Source: Arthrinium phaeospermum (lineage: Eukaryota; Ascomycota; Sordariomycetes; Amphisphaeriales; Apiosporaceae). Taken from it: DNA of 64,000 nt. Shown here piece after piece: positions 47,688-58,682 of this stretch. Location of the stretch: positions 1 through 64,000 of the forward strand of contig QYRS01000017.1 of the NCBI GenBank assembly GCA_006503535.1, written 5' to 3'. The position numbers and the translations under genes were made by a program. The notes under the pieces are model-generated. The model was not told the origin of the DNA. It ran no database searches and saw only the letters and a list, made by a program, of their open reading frames with translations. The first letter of the stretch is position 1. Each line of letters opens with the position of its first letter.

Positions 47688-49502
47688 ATGAAACGCGGTA
47701 CTGTCGCTAGCAGCTTGGCGCTGCTTCTTTGGCGCATCTCACTCGCCTGCGCCGACGCGAGTTCCGAATGTGTCAGTAGCCCCCATGGTATCAACGAAGC
47801 CGAAGATCATTGACTGACAGTAGTCGATAGTGCACTGCTTTATCGCAAGAGCCCTTGCTAGCGGACAAGGTGTATTATCCGGACACTGCCGATTACCGTG
47901 GCCGCCTGGAGTCCATCTGGTCTGCCAGCGCCGCACTGTCCCCGTGGTGTTTTGTGCTGCCGCAGAGCGCCGAGGATACGGCCACTGTGATTCAGACGCT
48001 CGTGCGCAACGAGTGCTCCTTTGGTATCCTCGGCGGCGGCCATGGCGATTTCCCGGCTGCCAACAGCATCCAGGACGGCGTCACCATTGACTTTGGTCGC
48101 ATGGACCAGGTCACCTATGATCCCGCCCAGAAGATTGCGTCCATCGGTCCGGGCTCTTCCTGGCAGCCGGTGTATGAGACGTTGGAGCCGCAGTAAGTGC
48201 CCACATGGTTCGCCCGGTTCTTCCTATGCTGACCAGCCTGTCCATCGCAGCGGGGTAACGGTGACGGGTGGCCGTGCAGGCGGCGTGGGCGTCGCCGGGT
48301 TTACCACGGGCGGCGGCAACTCGTTCCACTCCACCTCGCACGGCTGGGCCTGCGACAACGTCAAGAACTTCCAAGTGGTCCTGGCCAACGGCACCATTGT
48401 CGACGCCAACGCCGACGACAACAACGAACTGTGGCAGGCGCTCAAAGGTGGATCAGGCAACTTCGGCCTCGTCACCCGCTTCGACATGTACGTCATTGAG
48501 TTCCCGGACCCCCAGAAGCCCAACATCTGGGGCGGCATCGCCCAGTACGAGCTGAGTGCAGCGAATGACCTCACCGACGCGTACGTGGACTTTGTCGAGA
48601 ACAACCACCAAGACAAGAACAGCTCCACCATGCTGTACTGGGTCTACACCCACTCGAGTAAGCTACTCCGCACATTGACTTGATAAAGCAGTTCACCCTG
48701 ATCAATATATAACAGGTCGCTCCTTGGTTGTGCAAGTGGCCATGGATAATACGCTCGACATTGCGTATCCGCCCGCCTACGACCGCTATCTCAACACGTC
48801 GGGCCTAATCAGCACCTCGCTCCGGTCAGCGCCCATGTACGAGATCACGGCCGAGTTTGATAAGGGACAGCCCGAGGGACTTCGGTAGGCCCCCATCTCT
48901 GAAAGTCATTCGTAAGGGATCACTAACAGTGGGGAATCATAGCAACATATGGTTGACCGGTGCTTACAAGAACGACCCGTAAGTAATCTGACAGAGACAC
49001 TCTGGTGCGAATTTGAGATGCAGCTAATACGAATCAATACAGACGTGTCATCAAGTTCGCCGCGGACAAGCACGAGGAGCTGATCGCCGGCAAGCTGGCC
49101 GGGCTGGTCAGCCAGGACAGCCAGCTCGTCACCCTCTGTTCCATGTTTCCCCTGACGCAGGCCATGATCGAGCACGGCGAGGCCAACGGCGGGAACGCAA
49201 TGAACCTCGAGGCCAAGTCCGGGGGCGAGAACGGGGTGCTGTTCCTGGCCAGCTTAGCCATTGACGGTGCCGACAATGAGGCGATCGCGTTGCCCATCAT
49301 GCGGCAGTGGCAGGACGAGGTCGACGCGTACGCCACGTCGCTGGGCGTCAACTGGGACTGGCGCTTCTTGAACTACGCCTACGCCGGCCAGGACCCGATC
49401 GCCACCTACGCGACCGGCAAGATCCGGGCGGCGGCGGGGAAGTATGATCCGGATGGGGTCTTCCAGAGGCTGCGGAGAACTGGGCACCGTATTGTTGGCT
49501 GA
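47688..49502 (+). CDS. Secreted FAD-linked (BBE-like) oxidase
   Basis: Six exons (47,688-47,771, 47,831-48,192, 48,251-48,657, 48,716-48,884, 48,943-48,978, 49,043-49,502) give 505 residues in a continuous frame. It belongs to the PCMH-type FAD oxidases with a berberine-bridge-like C-terminus. These oxidise sugars, alcohols or secondary-metabolite intermediates with O2. The signal peptide MKRGTVASSLALLLW precedes a Cys pair. The FAD domain has VLPQSAEDT, GILGGGHGD (His99 as likely covalent FAD site), GPGSSW and TTGGGNSFHS. The 6-S-cysteinyl site of bicovalent members is replaced (TGGRAG), so a single covalent link is expected. The C-terminus has RFLNYAYAGQDP and KYDPDGVFQ, typical of the BBE segment. 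The start is the Met that opens the signal peptide. Substrate is unknown; with the cyclase and GMC genes close by, a tailoring role is possible. Confidence 0.92.
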
Positions 49503-49816
49503 GTACATGTCCTGGCGTATCAAGATCATGCACGTTATCTTATGGTACGGTACCTCTTGAAAAGTGGACGTCCCGTTCTGTCTAACGGAATAAACAATAA
49601 CGGAACAAACATAATGCCAATAACACCAAGTGATGCCTATAAGTCTTCTAGCATATTATAGTCTTGTATGTATCGCTTCCGTCATTGAGAAACAAATGAA
49701 GTTTATCGAGTCAGTCTGATTGATCTACATCACTCCTGTCCCTGCTGATGGTAAGAAGCACACTGATGTCACTACATCTCGGCTATCAAGACTAGACAGG
49801 TTTCCACTAATTCCCA

Positions 49817-50907
49817 TCATTCTAGAAAGACCATTGCCAGAGCCGCTGCCAAGCTTAACAAGACAAGCTGGCCCACGCCACGAGGCGCCGAAATGCTGCC
49901 ACTGGACTTGCCATCGGCTGTTGATGCAGGCTTTCCGGGAACCACATCCCCTTCGGAAGCCTTATCAGCTCTGACGCACGCCAGCTTGGCTGTAGTTTCC
50001 CCTCCCAAGCCGCTATTGTCTGCGGGGGGCTCACCCCTCCGCACGACAGCGACAGGCCAGGCGATGCTTCCCGTCTCGTTGTAGGCCGTGAGGTTTCTCG
50101 GCTGGTCATGCAACGGTCCGCCGTACCTCCGCACCTCAAGCTGTCCATTGGGCCATGATGCCATCCTGGCCTTGTTGTATCCTATAGAAGGTGAAGATGG
50201 GAGGTGTGAGTATGTATGTATCGCAGATGCACTTTGAAGGGGTCGGCGGTAGCGTTGGTAGAATGCCAGCTGAGAGAAAAGGAAAACAGAAATAGCCACT
50301 TACTGCTTGCGCCACACGCAGTAAATTTCCAGAGCTTGCTATCTCTGCACGCGTCGATCTTGTCAAGCTGGGGACAGGTGCAACCGGATTGCGGCGACGA
50401 GTCGTGGACGATCTGGCGCTCCACCGCACTGATGCAGTCGTTGGACAGTCCGCTCGAGCACGAACCGTCGTCCTCGCGCAATTCATCCGGGTAGTCGGCG
50501 ACGACGAGGTCCCAAAAAATGGTACACGTCTGCCAGGAGGCTGCATCCTCATCATCGAAACTGTCGTTGCGGCTACCTCCCGGCCCAGCCGATCCGACCG
50601 GTGCGTTCAAGAGGATTCTGCTCCCGGTGAAGAAGGTGCCGTGCTCGCCTCCGTACATACCGCCGGCGGCGATGGGGACGTCGGCGGCTACTTGCACGCT
50701 TAGGGACCAGCCGCCTGCTCCACTGTTGATTGGGAGGGACACGGCTCCGGTGGCATTGGGATGGTTGAAGCTTGTCTGGAATTGGTCCTTAGGTATATCA
50801 TAGATCCCGAAATCCCCGTCGTCTTTGGAGTTGCCTGTTGCATATATGCATGGAACCAGAAGGGACAGCACGCAGTAAGCATGCAGTGTCGTCGAAAGGA
50901 ATAGCAT
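49817..50907 (-). CDS. GPI-anchored secreted protein of unknown function
   Basis: Two exons on the minus strand (50,907-50,304 and 50,181-49,817; intron 122 nt) give 322 residues. The N-terminal signal peptide MLFLSTTLHAYCVLSLLVP ends near ATG. The C-terminus has a Ser/Gly omega-site region (GKSSGSISAPRG) followed by a hydrophobic tail ending AMVFLE, the pattern for GPI anchoring. The mature part has a beta-rich N-terminal half with SRILLNAPVG, then WQTCTIFWDL and a Cys-rich core (DDGSCSSGLSNDC, SGCTCPQLDKIDAC, FTACGASS) with six to eight cysteines, and YGGPLHD / TAYNETGSIAWPV downstream. Proteins with this WQTC...C-C-C layout are common in Pezizomycotina but have no assigned function. The Met at 50,907 is chosen over 51,036 because it opens the signal peptide directly. 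It probably resides at the plasma membrane or wall. Confidence 0.85.
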
Positions 50908-51837
50908 GGCGATGGCAAAGCGAAACAAATTGCAGCTTATGGTCAAGATAAAGAGTATGCAAGCTGTACGGCGAGAGATCTTGGGGGTTCTCCGGTAGGA
51001 ATGGGGAAAAGTTTTATTGTGTTCATGGCAACACAAGGAAGGCAGCGCTGGTGATTACGTTTTGTTTCCTGTAGGACAAACCGACGTAATGATCAGCATA
51101 TTCTAGGATCTCGAAGTTAGTATCCCGCCACGTTCACGGGACGACCCTGGCCCGATCTCGCTGATCTAGCATGTTGGTTCCGCCCCCTCTTTCCAGTGAT
51201 CCAAGAATAGCAACCGACAGTGGGCAGCTGAGCCTGACTCTCAAGCGGTGTAACCAAATGACGTTGGACAGCCGCAGGGTTTCACGTTGATTGTGTACAC
51301 CATGCTCCGAGACTGTGTAACCGAAGATCTGTCTGTGCAGCTATGACCCAATCCCCCCTTACATCATCCCTTATTTGAGAAAGGTGTGATACACACGCAA
51401 TTAAAGTCACCATATCAGCCTAGGAAGACTCATCGTCACTAACTCGGTTGCCGGCGCTCTACTCTTAGACTCATTTAAATAGCCAGTTCGCATCTGCCGG
51501 CGTCTGGATGAAACAAGATGGGGTATTCATGTGTTACACAGTATCCAACAAGATGAGTCCCACGAATCTGTCACGGAGTTGAACATGGCGAATGGAAGAA
51601 TCTTGGGTGCAAAGTTTGTATTCAGAATTCTATGGTCCTGGTGAACGAATGTGGAGAGATATACTCTATCAAAACATGTCTGTGTAAAAAGACAACCCAC
51701 ACTGAAGATCATCATGGAGCTGAAAGTTCCCTGCTCGTAGAAGTGAAGTTTGCGGATATGAAGCAATGCCACATTGTTACCGTGGCAGAGTTCCCTGCTT
51801 GAAGCGCATCAATCGTAGTAAGCCCCCGTAGATAGAG
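50908..51837. other. Intergenic gap
   Basis: 930 bp between two minus-strand genes. It contains the promoter of the GPI-protein gene and the 3' end of the upstream gene. A small minus-strand frame at 51,527-51,772 has no supporting feature. Nothing else is seen. Confidence 0.4.
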
Positions 51838-53069
51838 CTAGCTTCGACCCACAACGTGGTACAGGCCTGCCAGATTTCCCCCGTTGTCTTTGTAGGGGGT
51901 GCAGACCTCTCCATGAACGTCCTTGCCGTTGCAATTCCCTATACCTGCGCAGTCAAGGAGCTATCAGTAACCAATCTGCTGGAGGGAAGTAGGGGAAAGC
52001 AGGCACTGACCTTTGGTGCATCGAAGGAAGCCGGTAAAGGCGACATCTCCTTCCTCGCCTTCACCCACTGTAAACTTGCGCGAGGTAGACTCCTCCATGG
52101 TCTCGGTGACTTCAAAGCCGAGGCCCAGGCTGATGACATCTGCAAAGCCCAACTCCATGGACATGGTGAAAGCGACCGACCGGGACTCGGTGATGTCCAC
52201 GTCGCTCGGGCCCCGCACATGCGTCGCCACGATCTTGGGGTGGTCGGCAGGCTTGGTGTAGTCCTCCCACGACGGATCGGCCTTCCAGGTCCCGTTACAC
52301 ACCCCGTTGGATCTGTCCTGCAGCCCGGCGCTGCTGGGGTCGGCCGTCTCCCTTGGTACCACAGGGAGTGGGGGTGGACCAATCTCCTTGGGTGAGATGG
52401 CGGTTCCGTTCGGCCCGAGCATCTTCAAGCTGAGCATGCCGCCGCCACCTCCTGCTGCTTTCATGGTGAAGTCGTGACCCCATTTGGCGGAGCGCTTGGA
52501 CGCGCCTGCCTCGACGCACTCGTCGTTACCGTTGCACCATTGGATCATGAAGGACTCTTTCAGGTGGATCTTGGCACATTGGCTGGTTTTGCTAGGTGGT
52601 GTCAGTACGCAGAGACTTGTGGTAGGGAATACCGTATCTTACATTGTATGTAGTGCAGCCCCACAACCAGGAAAGCTGGTGGCGGCGGGCGACTTGATGA
52701 TGATCTGGTAGGGCGAGCGTTCCGGCATGTTGATGTCGATCCAGGCCTCATACTCCCTGGAGCCAAATCAAGAGTTAGTTCTAGTTTTGCGACTGGATGC
52801 TGCATAGCAAACCCGGAGAAGACAACGCACCCCGACTCGGGCTGTTTAGGGAAACCCTGGTTGGTGAAGACATCTTCACTGTTGTAAATCACACAATCCG
52901 GGTACTTGGGGCCGGTAGTGCCAATGTGGACGGGGCATTCGCTGCAGGCATCTTCTTTGCACAGGTTGAATGCTTCGTAGGGAAAGGGACTATCATCACA
53001 CGACACCGGAGCGGCATTCATGAAGATGGCCAAGGCAGGAAGCAAAGAGCGCAGAGTTGAAAGATGCAT
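51838..53069 (-). CDS. Secreted cysteine-containing protein of unknown function
   Basis: Four exons on the minus strand (53,069-52,831, 52,756-52,643, 52,591-52,011, 51,944-51,838) give 346 residues, all splice phases consistent. A signal peptide (MHLSTLRSLLPALAIF to VSCDD) is followed by a Cys cluster (NLCKEDACSECPVHIG) and a beta-rich region (EYEAWIDINMPERSPYQIII). Next come a Gly-rich segment after FTMKAAGGGGGM and a Pro linker. The C-terminal part has alternating hydrophobic/polar strands from ITESRSVAFTMSMELGF to SRKFTVGEGEEGD, then CTKGIGNCNG and a short Cys-containing tail. The long alternating strands recall hairpin-forming beta proteins, but I cannot assign a fold or activity. It is secreted and probably disulfide-bonded. 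TATA-like sequence lies about 135 bp upstream. Confidence 0.82.
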
Positions 53070-53202
53070 TGCGGAGGTTGGGGATGGCTGGTAGCGTTTG
53101 AAAGGGTCTCTGGGTTGAATCTAGCAAGAAGAAGACTGATGAGATATCGTTGAGTGATGTATGAGTTGCTGACATGTATGATTGACTTCAAGGAAGAGCA
53201 TC

Positions 53203-53214
53203 CATTATATATTG
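53203..53214 (-). promoter_or_regulatory. TATA box of secreted-protein gene
   Basis: TATATAATG read on the minus strand, about 135 bp upstream of the ATG at 53,069. Distance and match fit fungal TATA elements. Confidence 0.5.
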
Positions 53215-54295
53215 CTTGTATCAGTGGCCTTCCACTGCCAAATCTCGAATCACTCTACTGACTATGGTATCTTCCTTAATCCGCCTTCCCCTCCTCTTGC
53301 TATCTTCCCGAAGCAATGATACATTATGGTTGTAATTGTTTCTGGTCGTGGCGATGACTTCCCGAGCTTCACCAACCCTAGCTTCGCACTGGTGTGATCC
53401 GTTATGAGAACCACTTGATGACGCTCTTCATGGTGCCTAAAATAGCTTCTAGGTGGTTTGTATGAAACCATGTGAAGCGACAACGTGCCCTCGACGGCCA
53501 TCCCTGAGCTTTGGGCACCGTCGTTGGGAATTGAGACTATGCCAAAACTCCATTGCGTCCGTCGCGATCGATCGATATCTGTCAACTTTTGGAGTGAAGA
53601 GTACGGTTAGATCTAGCCTACCAAGGCGGTGAGCGATGACTTTCTGATGCAACCAGAGCTGGGTCCGTGTTAAGCATCCATGAGCCTTGTTTCATGTTGA
53701 AAGAAGATATATAACCATAGTGATCGCCCCAGTGAGGCTGGAGCGATGCCCATATAGGGCCCATGGTTTATAGGTGCCTCAAGTGAATTGTCCACGGGGG
53801 AGGTGCTGTCATCCCTTTACTGCCCGTTCATCCAATCAGTCATCGGCTAGATTGACCACTCAAGTTGACCATGTGGTTGGGGACGTGCCGCTAAGCCACC
53901 ATGCGCCATGTCCGTTAGCTACCGTTGGACCAACCAGGCAATCGGACATATCCCGACGTGAACATGCCAAGGAGCATCGCTCCGTTGGTTGTACATGGCG
54001 AGGCAATGTTGACAGGCCATAGTCTTGACTTCGATCCCGATCACTACGCAACTCTACTTCCTCATATTGTTCTATTAATAGTATCGCAACCTTGATAGAC
54101 TGTGAGAAGTAAAGAAGAGCACGTAGATTGTAACGTATGCTTCTGCCACTAACCAACTCGCACTTTCTGTCAAGTTGTTCATAGAGGAGGGTTGAGGCGT
54201 GTTGGTGGAATGCCCACGAATCCCATGACTGAATCATATAGAAGAAGAGGCACGTCATACTCAAAAAGGGGCCCGAAACACTCCAGAGCGTATTG

Positions 54296-54307
54296 TGTAT
54301 AAGTACC
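54296..54307 (+). promoter_or_regulatory. TATA box of small secreted protein gene
   Basis: TGTATAAGTACC about 120 bp upstream of ATG 54,425. Confidence 0.5.
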
Positions 54308-54424
54308 AGATCCTCCTCGGAGCTCTAGGTTGATGTAAGAACTACACTCTTCATCAAATCTGTACCCCAACCATTCACATAACACTCAAGAAAACACATC
54401 TGCCAAAGTACAATCGAATCCACC

Positions 54425-54933
54425 ATGCAGCTTACTTTTGTCTCCGCGCTCTCGCTCGCAGTCTCGACTCAGGTAGCCAGTGCTGTGGCTACTCCGATGG
54501 GCACTCGAGACACCTCTTTGAACCCGCGAAGTTCGTGGTGCGTAATGAATCGCCAATCTTGTTGGGACACTGCTGACACGCTAAATCAGGCTGCTGGAGT
54601 TGTACGAGTCAGGCTGCCCGGGCGGAGGCAAAGACTCCACGTCTACGGGTGCCATGGCTGGCTCCGAGGGCGACGAGATCTGGTGCAATTCAGTCGTCAC
54701 CTCCCACAACGTAGTCGCCAACAACATGGGGAACATGGACGTCTGGCTGTATGCCGACCGGCGCTGCGAGCACCAAGTTGCTCACATTGGAATGGATGGA
54801 TGCACTGCGATCCCCTCGAACGTGAGTCACCTACCTTACTTCATCCACATATGCCAAATGTCAGCACGAGTGGCTAATCTGTTATCCAAAGTACGTTGTT
54901 GAGGCCGTCCGCGTCCTGCCCAAGAAGAAGTGA
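54425..54933 (+). CDS. Small secreted cysteine-containing protein
   Basis: Three exons (54,425-54,537, 54,590-54,821, 54,892-54,933) give 128 residues. The first intron (52 nt) has a clear CTGAC branch, and its removal joins SSW to LLELYESGCPGGG. A signal peptide (MQLTFVSALSLAVSTQVASA) is followed by a short propeptide-like segment (TPMGTRDTSLNPR). The mature domain has four cysteines (ESGCPGG, EIWCNS, DRRCEH, MDGCTA), enough for two disulfides, and ends VVEAVRVLPKKK. Its size and Cys content are those of fungal small secreted proteins, which include effector candidates. No family is recognised. Confidence 0.8.
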
Positions 54934-55435
54934 GCTACGGAAATTGGCCGAGGATGGAACGATGCTAGTTAGCTGGCCTGGTTGCAAGAGATGACAATGA
55001 CATGAGAATTCACCATATACGCTTATGGACAGACCAATAGGAGTCATAGCCAAGATCAGTTTTACTTGTGTTATCATCTTTGTCTTCAATACTGTAGTTG
55101 TTCTAGTTTGTTGTTTTGGTGTAATCATTGCCTGTGGAATCGAATCAAAAAGACTCGTTTTGGAATAACCCTGACCATAAGAGTATAATGGTGACTGAGA
55201 TCACTATTCAAAAAGGGGCATGTAACTATCTAGTAGCACTGCACAATGCAGCGCTGCCAAGAAGTATGACGTAATCCAAGAGAATTGTTTCAAGGCATTC
55301 AGCGCCAGAGTAATAGTGGCCGGGCTTGGATCACATCGCAGGTTTTAAAAGCTGTTGATGGGACTCCCACTTAGAGCAGAGGTCCTGGTGGTTCCATACT
55401 TTTGTCAGCGCTCCGGGTACACACCAGACACAATT
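54934..55435. other. Intergenic gap
   Basis: 502 bp between two plus-strand genes. TTTTAAAAGC at about 55,343-55,352, some 90 bp before the next ATG, could serve as a TATA-like element. No gene is supported. Confidence 0.4.
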
Positions 55436-56044
55436 ATGAAGCTCCTCGGTGCTGTCACGCCGCTGATGGCTTTGGCCGCCTTCGGACAAAGCACACCGAA
55501 CTACACATCCCCGCTCGGTGTCGACATCTACAACCCTGCCCAGCTCTTCAACACCAGTGGACCCTGGAGTATGATGTCCAGAGCAGGAAACACACTCTAC
55601 ATTTCCGGTAATATTGTACCCCAAACCCCAGATGATCTCTACATACCCAAGCTAAGCTGGTTACCCCAATAGGCATGCGTGGCTTCTACCCATCCAACAC
55701 GACGCTTGCGCCCGTTGGATACGAGCGTGTGTACCAGGCCTTTGCCAACATGAGGCAGCTGGCCGAACTCGGCGGTTCGGATCTCGCAAGTCGCCTCCTC
55801 TTCTGTTGTCCTATGCCGCCCTGTTTTCAAGTTCCTATTAGCTGACCATTATTAGACGTCGTGCGTGAGGCTGCAGGTGTTTGTGACGGACATGTACCGC
55901 TGGCGGCCGGTGGTGAATCAGGTCCAGGAGGAGTTGTGGCGGGACGTGGCGCCCAACTACCCACCGCGAACGATCTTGGAAGTGCAGAGGCTCAATGACG
56001 ACGACATTGTTGAGATAGAGGGGACGTTCTATCTGGGCGACTAG
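55436..56044 (+). CDS. Secreted RidA/YjgF-family protein
   Basis: Three exons (55,436-55,607, 55,673-55,785, 55,856-56,044) give 157 residues. The second intron uses a GC-AG pair (donor GCAAGT at 55,786, acceptor TTAG at 55,855); the frame is only kept if this is used. RidA proteins are trimers that hydrolyse reactive enamines/imines. The family core is clear: AGNTLYISGMRGF, a YERVYQAFANMRQLAELGGS helix, SCVRLQVFVTDM, then NYPPRTILEVQRL with Arg133 in the place of the catalytic Arg of E. coli RidA, and VEIEGTFYLGD at the end. Unusually, the protein starts with a signal peptide (MKLLGAVTPLMALAAFGQS) and has N-glycosylation sites (NYT, NTS, NTT), so it should be exported, whereas typical RidA is cytosolic or mitochondrial. 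Substrate unknown. Confidence 0.88.
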
Positions 56045-56904
56045 ATGGGCGCAAGACGTTCTCGTATCGGCATCATTCTGCATCGGAAGAAAATGGACGT
56101 CTTCCAAGACTACTCCCGTCCACCAGACGAGATGCTGCACTTGTGCGCCATATCTGACGGACTATCAAGGGCCCACCTGTGGTTGACCGCTGCAGGGGGG
56201 AAAGGTGTGCTGCGCTCACTGGTGGATGACGGACATGAGAGTGATGCGAATTGGCGGGATCATCCCAGTCGAAAATCGATTATTCGACTGGGGAACCGCA
56301 GCTGCCTTCTGATTACTTCAACGGGGAAACGCGATTTGACAGACTGTCTGACTTGACGGGATTGACGCAATATCGAAATGAAAGCAAGCTTAAGACTCTG
56401 CGCATCTTGATTTGAATGTCTCTGTCCTAATAGCTCGTCAATTGTATTTTCCCGAGCAAAGCCGGATCCAAGTGGTTTCCCATCATTGACTTAGACCCCG
56501 CGACAGTGCGTTCCGTAAGACAGCCCCGCTTCTAGCCCCCCAGCGGTACTCCCGCGTCCCATGCGTGGCCTGACAGCGCTGGACGAAACATTGGGCACCT
56601 CCGATTTGACATCCCATGGTTGCCTGCCCTGAAGTCGTGTAGGGAGGGAGCTTGTTATAAATCACTTTCGCCGTATGATGATTTCGGCATTGTAGCTCTG
56701 GGATCGATTGATCCAGATGATTTGCCGTGCGACCGTGAGCGCCCGTGCAGCCACCATCGTACGACGTGGGGTGATCGCAACACAGGCATCTGGGCAATCC
56801 ACCCACTCGGGTCTCTTGTCAGCTATATCTGGGAGCCCATTCCTAATACCACAAGCAAGAGAAGGCAGCAATTTTGAACTGATCAGTCAGTTCCCAGCCC
56901 ACCG
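56045..56904. other. Intergenic gap
   Basis: 860 bp between two plus-strand genes. GTTATAAATC near 56,653-56,662 is a TATA candidate about 245 bp before the next ATG. Overlapping small frames on both strands have no support as genes. Confidence 0.4.
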
Positions 56905-58488
56905 ATGTTCCCCAGCCGACGCCTGGTTCTCGTCTTTTTGATTGGCATAGCATTTGCCGTTTTCAGCCTGCACCACAGCGACACCATCTTCGGCATCCTC
57001 GGCGTCCTCGTCAACTTCCGCAACTCCGAACAGAAGAACACCCACACATCCACCATGTCATCGCCGAGGCCCGTCATCGTGGTCGGATCCGGCCTGGCCG
57101 GCTTGTCGGCGGCCTACGAGGCGCTGCAGGCCGGGGCGCGCGTGCACATGCTGGACCGCGCCCCGAAGCCCGGCGGCAACAGCATCAAGGCCTCGTCGGG
57201 CATCAACGGCGCCCACACCCGCTTCCAGAAGGCCGCGGGCATCGCCAAGGACGACGCCTTCTACGGCGACTCGGTGCGCTCGGCCGGGCGCCGGTTCTCG
57301 CAGGACCTCGGCAAGGTGGACCGCGCGCGGCTGGTCAGTGTGCTGACCGAGGGGTCCGAGGGCGCCGTCAACTGGGTGGCCGACGAGTTCGGCGTCGACC
57401 TGAGCGTCGTGGCCATCCTGGGCGGGCACACGGTGCCGCGGACCCATCGCGGCGCCGGCAAGCTCCCGCCGGGCGCCGCCATCGTCACGGCCATGCAGCA
57501 GAAGCTGAACGCGAACCCGAGCTTCCAGCTGAGCAGCCTGGCCGAGGTCGTGTCCCTCGCCGTGCAGAAGCGGGATGGCGACAACAACAGCGTCGTCACG
57601 GGCGTGCGGTACGTGCAGGACCAGCAGACGCACGACCTCGACGGCGCCGTGGTCTTCGCGGCCGGCGGGTTCGCCGGCGACGCCACGGGGCTGCTGGCCA
57701 AGTACCGCCCGGACCTGGCGGGGCTGCCGTCCACCAACGACGACCGGCCCGGGTCGCACGGCATCCTGGAGGCGGTCGGGGTCGAGTTCGTCGACATGAG
57801 CAGCGTGCAGGTCCACCCGACGGGCTTCGTCGACCCCAAGGATCCGGCGGTCCGGTACAAGTTCCTGGCGGCCGAGGCCCTGCGCGGCGAGGGGGGCATC
57901 CTGTTGTCGGACGAGGACAGGCGGTTCGTCAACGAGCTCGACACGCGCGAAAAGGTCAGCGAGGCCATCATGAACATGCCGCACAGCAAGGACAGCAGCG
58001 GCGACGGCAGCCGGCAGTGGGACGTGACGCTGCTCCTGGACCCCGGCGCCTGCGAGGCCACGGCGGGCCACCTCGGCTTCTACGTCTGGAAGGGGCTGAT
58101 GCAGAAGAAGAAGGTGCGGGACCTCAGCCCGGCCGCCATCGAGGCCGTCGACCGGTACGCCGAGTCGGTCGCCCAGGCCAAGGACGAGAGCTTTGGGCGC
58201 ACCAACTTTGGGCGCTGGCGGCTGCCCGCCGGCGAGGCCAACCGGGACGAGGAGGTCTGCGTCGGCAAGGTCACGCCCGTCACGCACTTCACCATGGGCG
58301 GGGCGGCGTTCAACGACAAGGCGCAGCCGCTGCGGGAGGGGGCCAAGCCGGTCGAGGGGCTCTGGACGGCGGGCGAGATCACGGGCGGGATCCACGGCGA
58401 CAACCGACTCGGCGGGTCGTCGCTGCTGGAGTGTGTCGTGTTTGGTAGGGTGGCCGGGTCCGAGGCGGCAAAGTATGTGAAACAATAG
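56905..58488 (+). CDS. Fumarate-reductase-like flavoprotein (Osm1/Frd1 type)
   Basis: Single exon, 527 residues. The family reduces fumarate to succinate with reduced flavin and helps re-oxidise FADH2 under low oxygen; related enzymes act on other unsaturated acids or ketosteroids. The FAD-binding fold starts PVIVVGSGLAGLSAAYEA (about 57-74) with PGGNSIKASSGINGAHT after it. The active-site region shows VHPTGFV, RGEGGILLSDEDRRFVNELDTR (helper Arg) and the closing GDNRLGGSSLLECVVFGRVAG. The first Met gives a 50-residue N-terminus with a hydrophobic segment (RRLVLVFLIGIAFAVF), a signal anchor or targeting sequence. A second in-frame Met at 57,055 has the context CCACCATGT and would give a soluble protein beginning MSSPRPVIVVG. 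Either start is possible. A fused cytochrome b5 or heme domain is absent. Confidence 0.92.
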   Translation: MFPSRRLVLVFLIGIAFAVFSLHHSDTIFGILGVLVNFRNSEQKNTHTSTMSSPRPVIVVGSGLAGLSAAYEALQAGARVHMLDRAPKPGGNSIKASSGINGAHTRFQKAAGIAKDDAFYGDSVRSAGRRFSQDLGKVDRARLVSVLTEGSEGAVNWVADEFGVDLSVVAILGGHTVPRTHRGAGKLPPGAAIVTAMQQKLNANPSFQLSSLAEVVSLAVQKRDGDNNSVVTGVRYVQDQQTHDLDGAVVFAAGGFAGDATGLLAKYRPDLAGLPSTNDDRPGSHGILEAVGVEFVDMSSVQVHPTGFVDPKDPAVRYKFLAAEALRGEGGILLSDEDRRFVNELDTREKVSEAIMNMPHSKDSSGDGSRQWDVTLLLDPGACEATAGHLGFYVWKGLMQKKKVRDLSPAAIEAVDRYAESVAQAKDESFGRTNFGRWRLPAGEANRDEEVCVGKVTPVTHFTMGGAAFNDKAQPLREGAKPVEGLWTAGEITGGIHGDNRLGGSSLLECVVFGRVAGSEAAKYVKQ

Positions 58489-58682
58489 ACATTACGACAG
58501 CAGTAGTCATGGCTAGGATAACAAATGCATGAGATTGAACTCAAGTCAGATCTGGTTACGCCATATGGTAACTGAAGAGTCTACCCTCAATTGGATATAA
58601 TCAATGCACCTGGCGTATTCATTCAAAGTAGACTAAGTGACCACCCCTCCAGCTATGTGATACCTGACAGAGACGACCCGCT

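Larger units (their letters stand above)
53070..54424. promoter_or_regulatory. Divergent promoter region with TATA elements on both sides
   Basis: A 1.35-kb gap between divergent genes for secreted proteins. CATTATATATTG at 53,203-53,214 sits about 135 bp from the minus-strand start. TGTATAAGTACC at about 54,296-54,307 sits about 120 bp before the plus-strand ATG. Small frames inside are not supported as genes. Confidence 0.5.

Noticed and set aside
57058..58485. A 475-residue open frame on the minus strand opposite the fumarate-reductase-like gene
   Set aside because: It mirrors the GC-rich third positions of the real gene. Its translation is Arg/Val/Leu/Gly-rich without motifs, while the plus strand carries complete family motifs.
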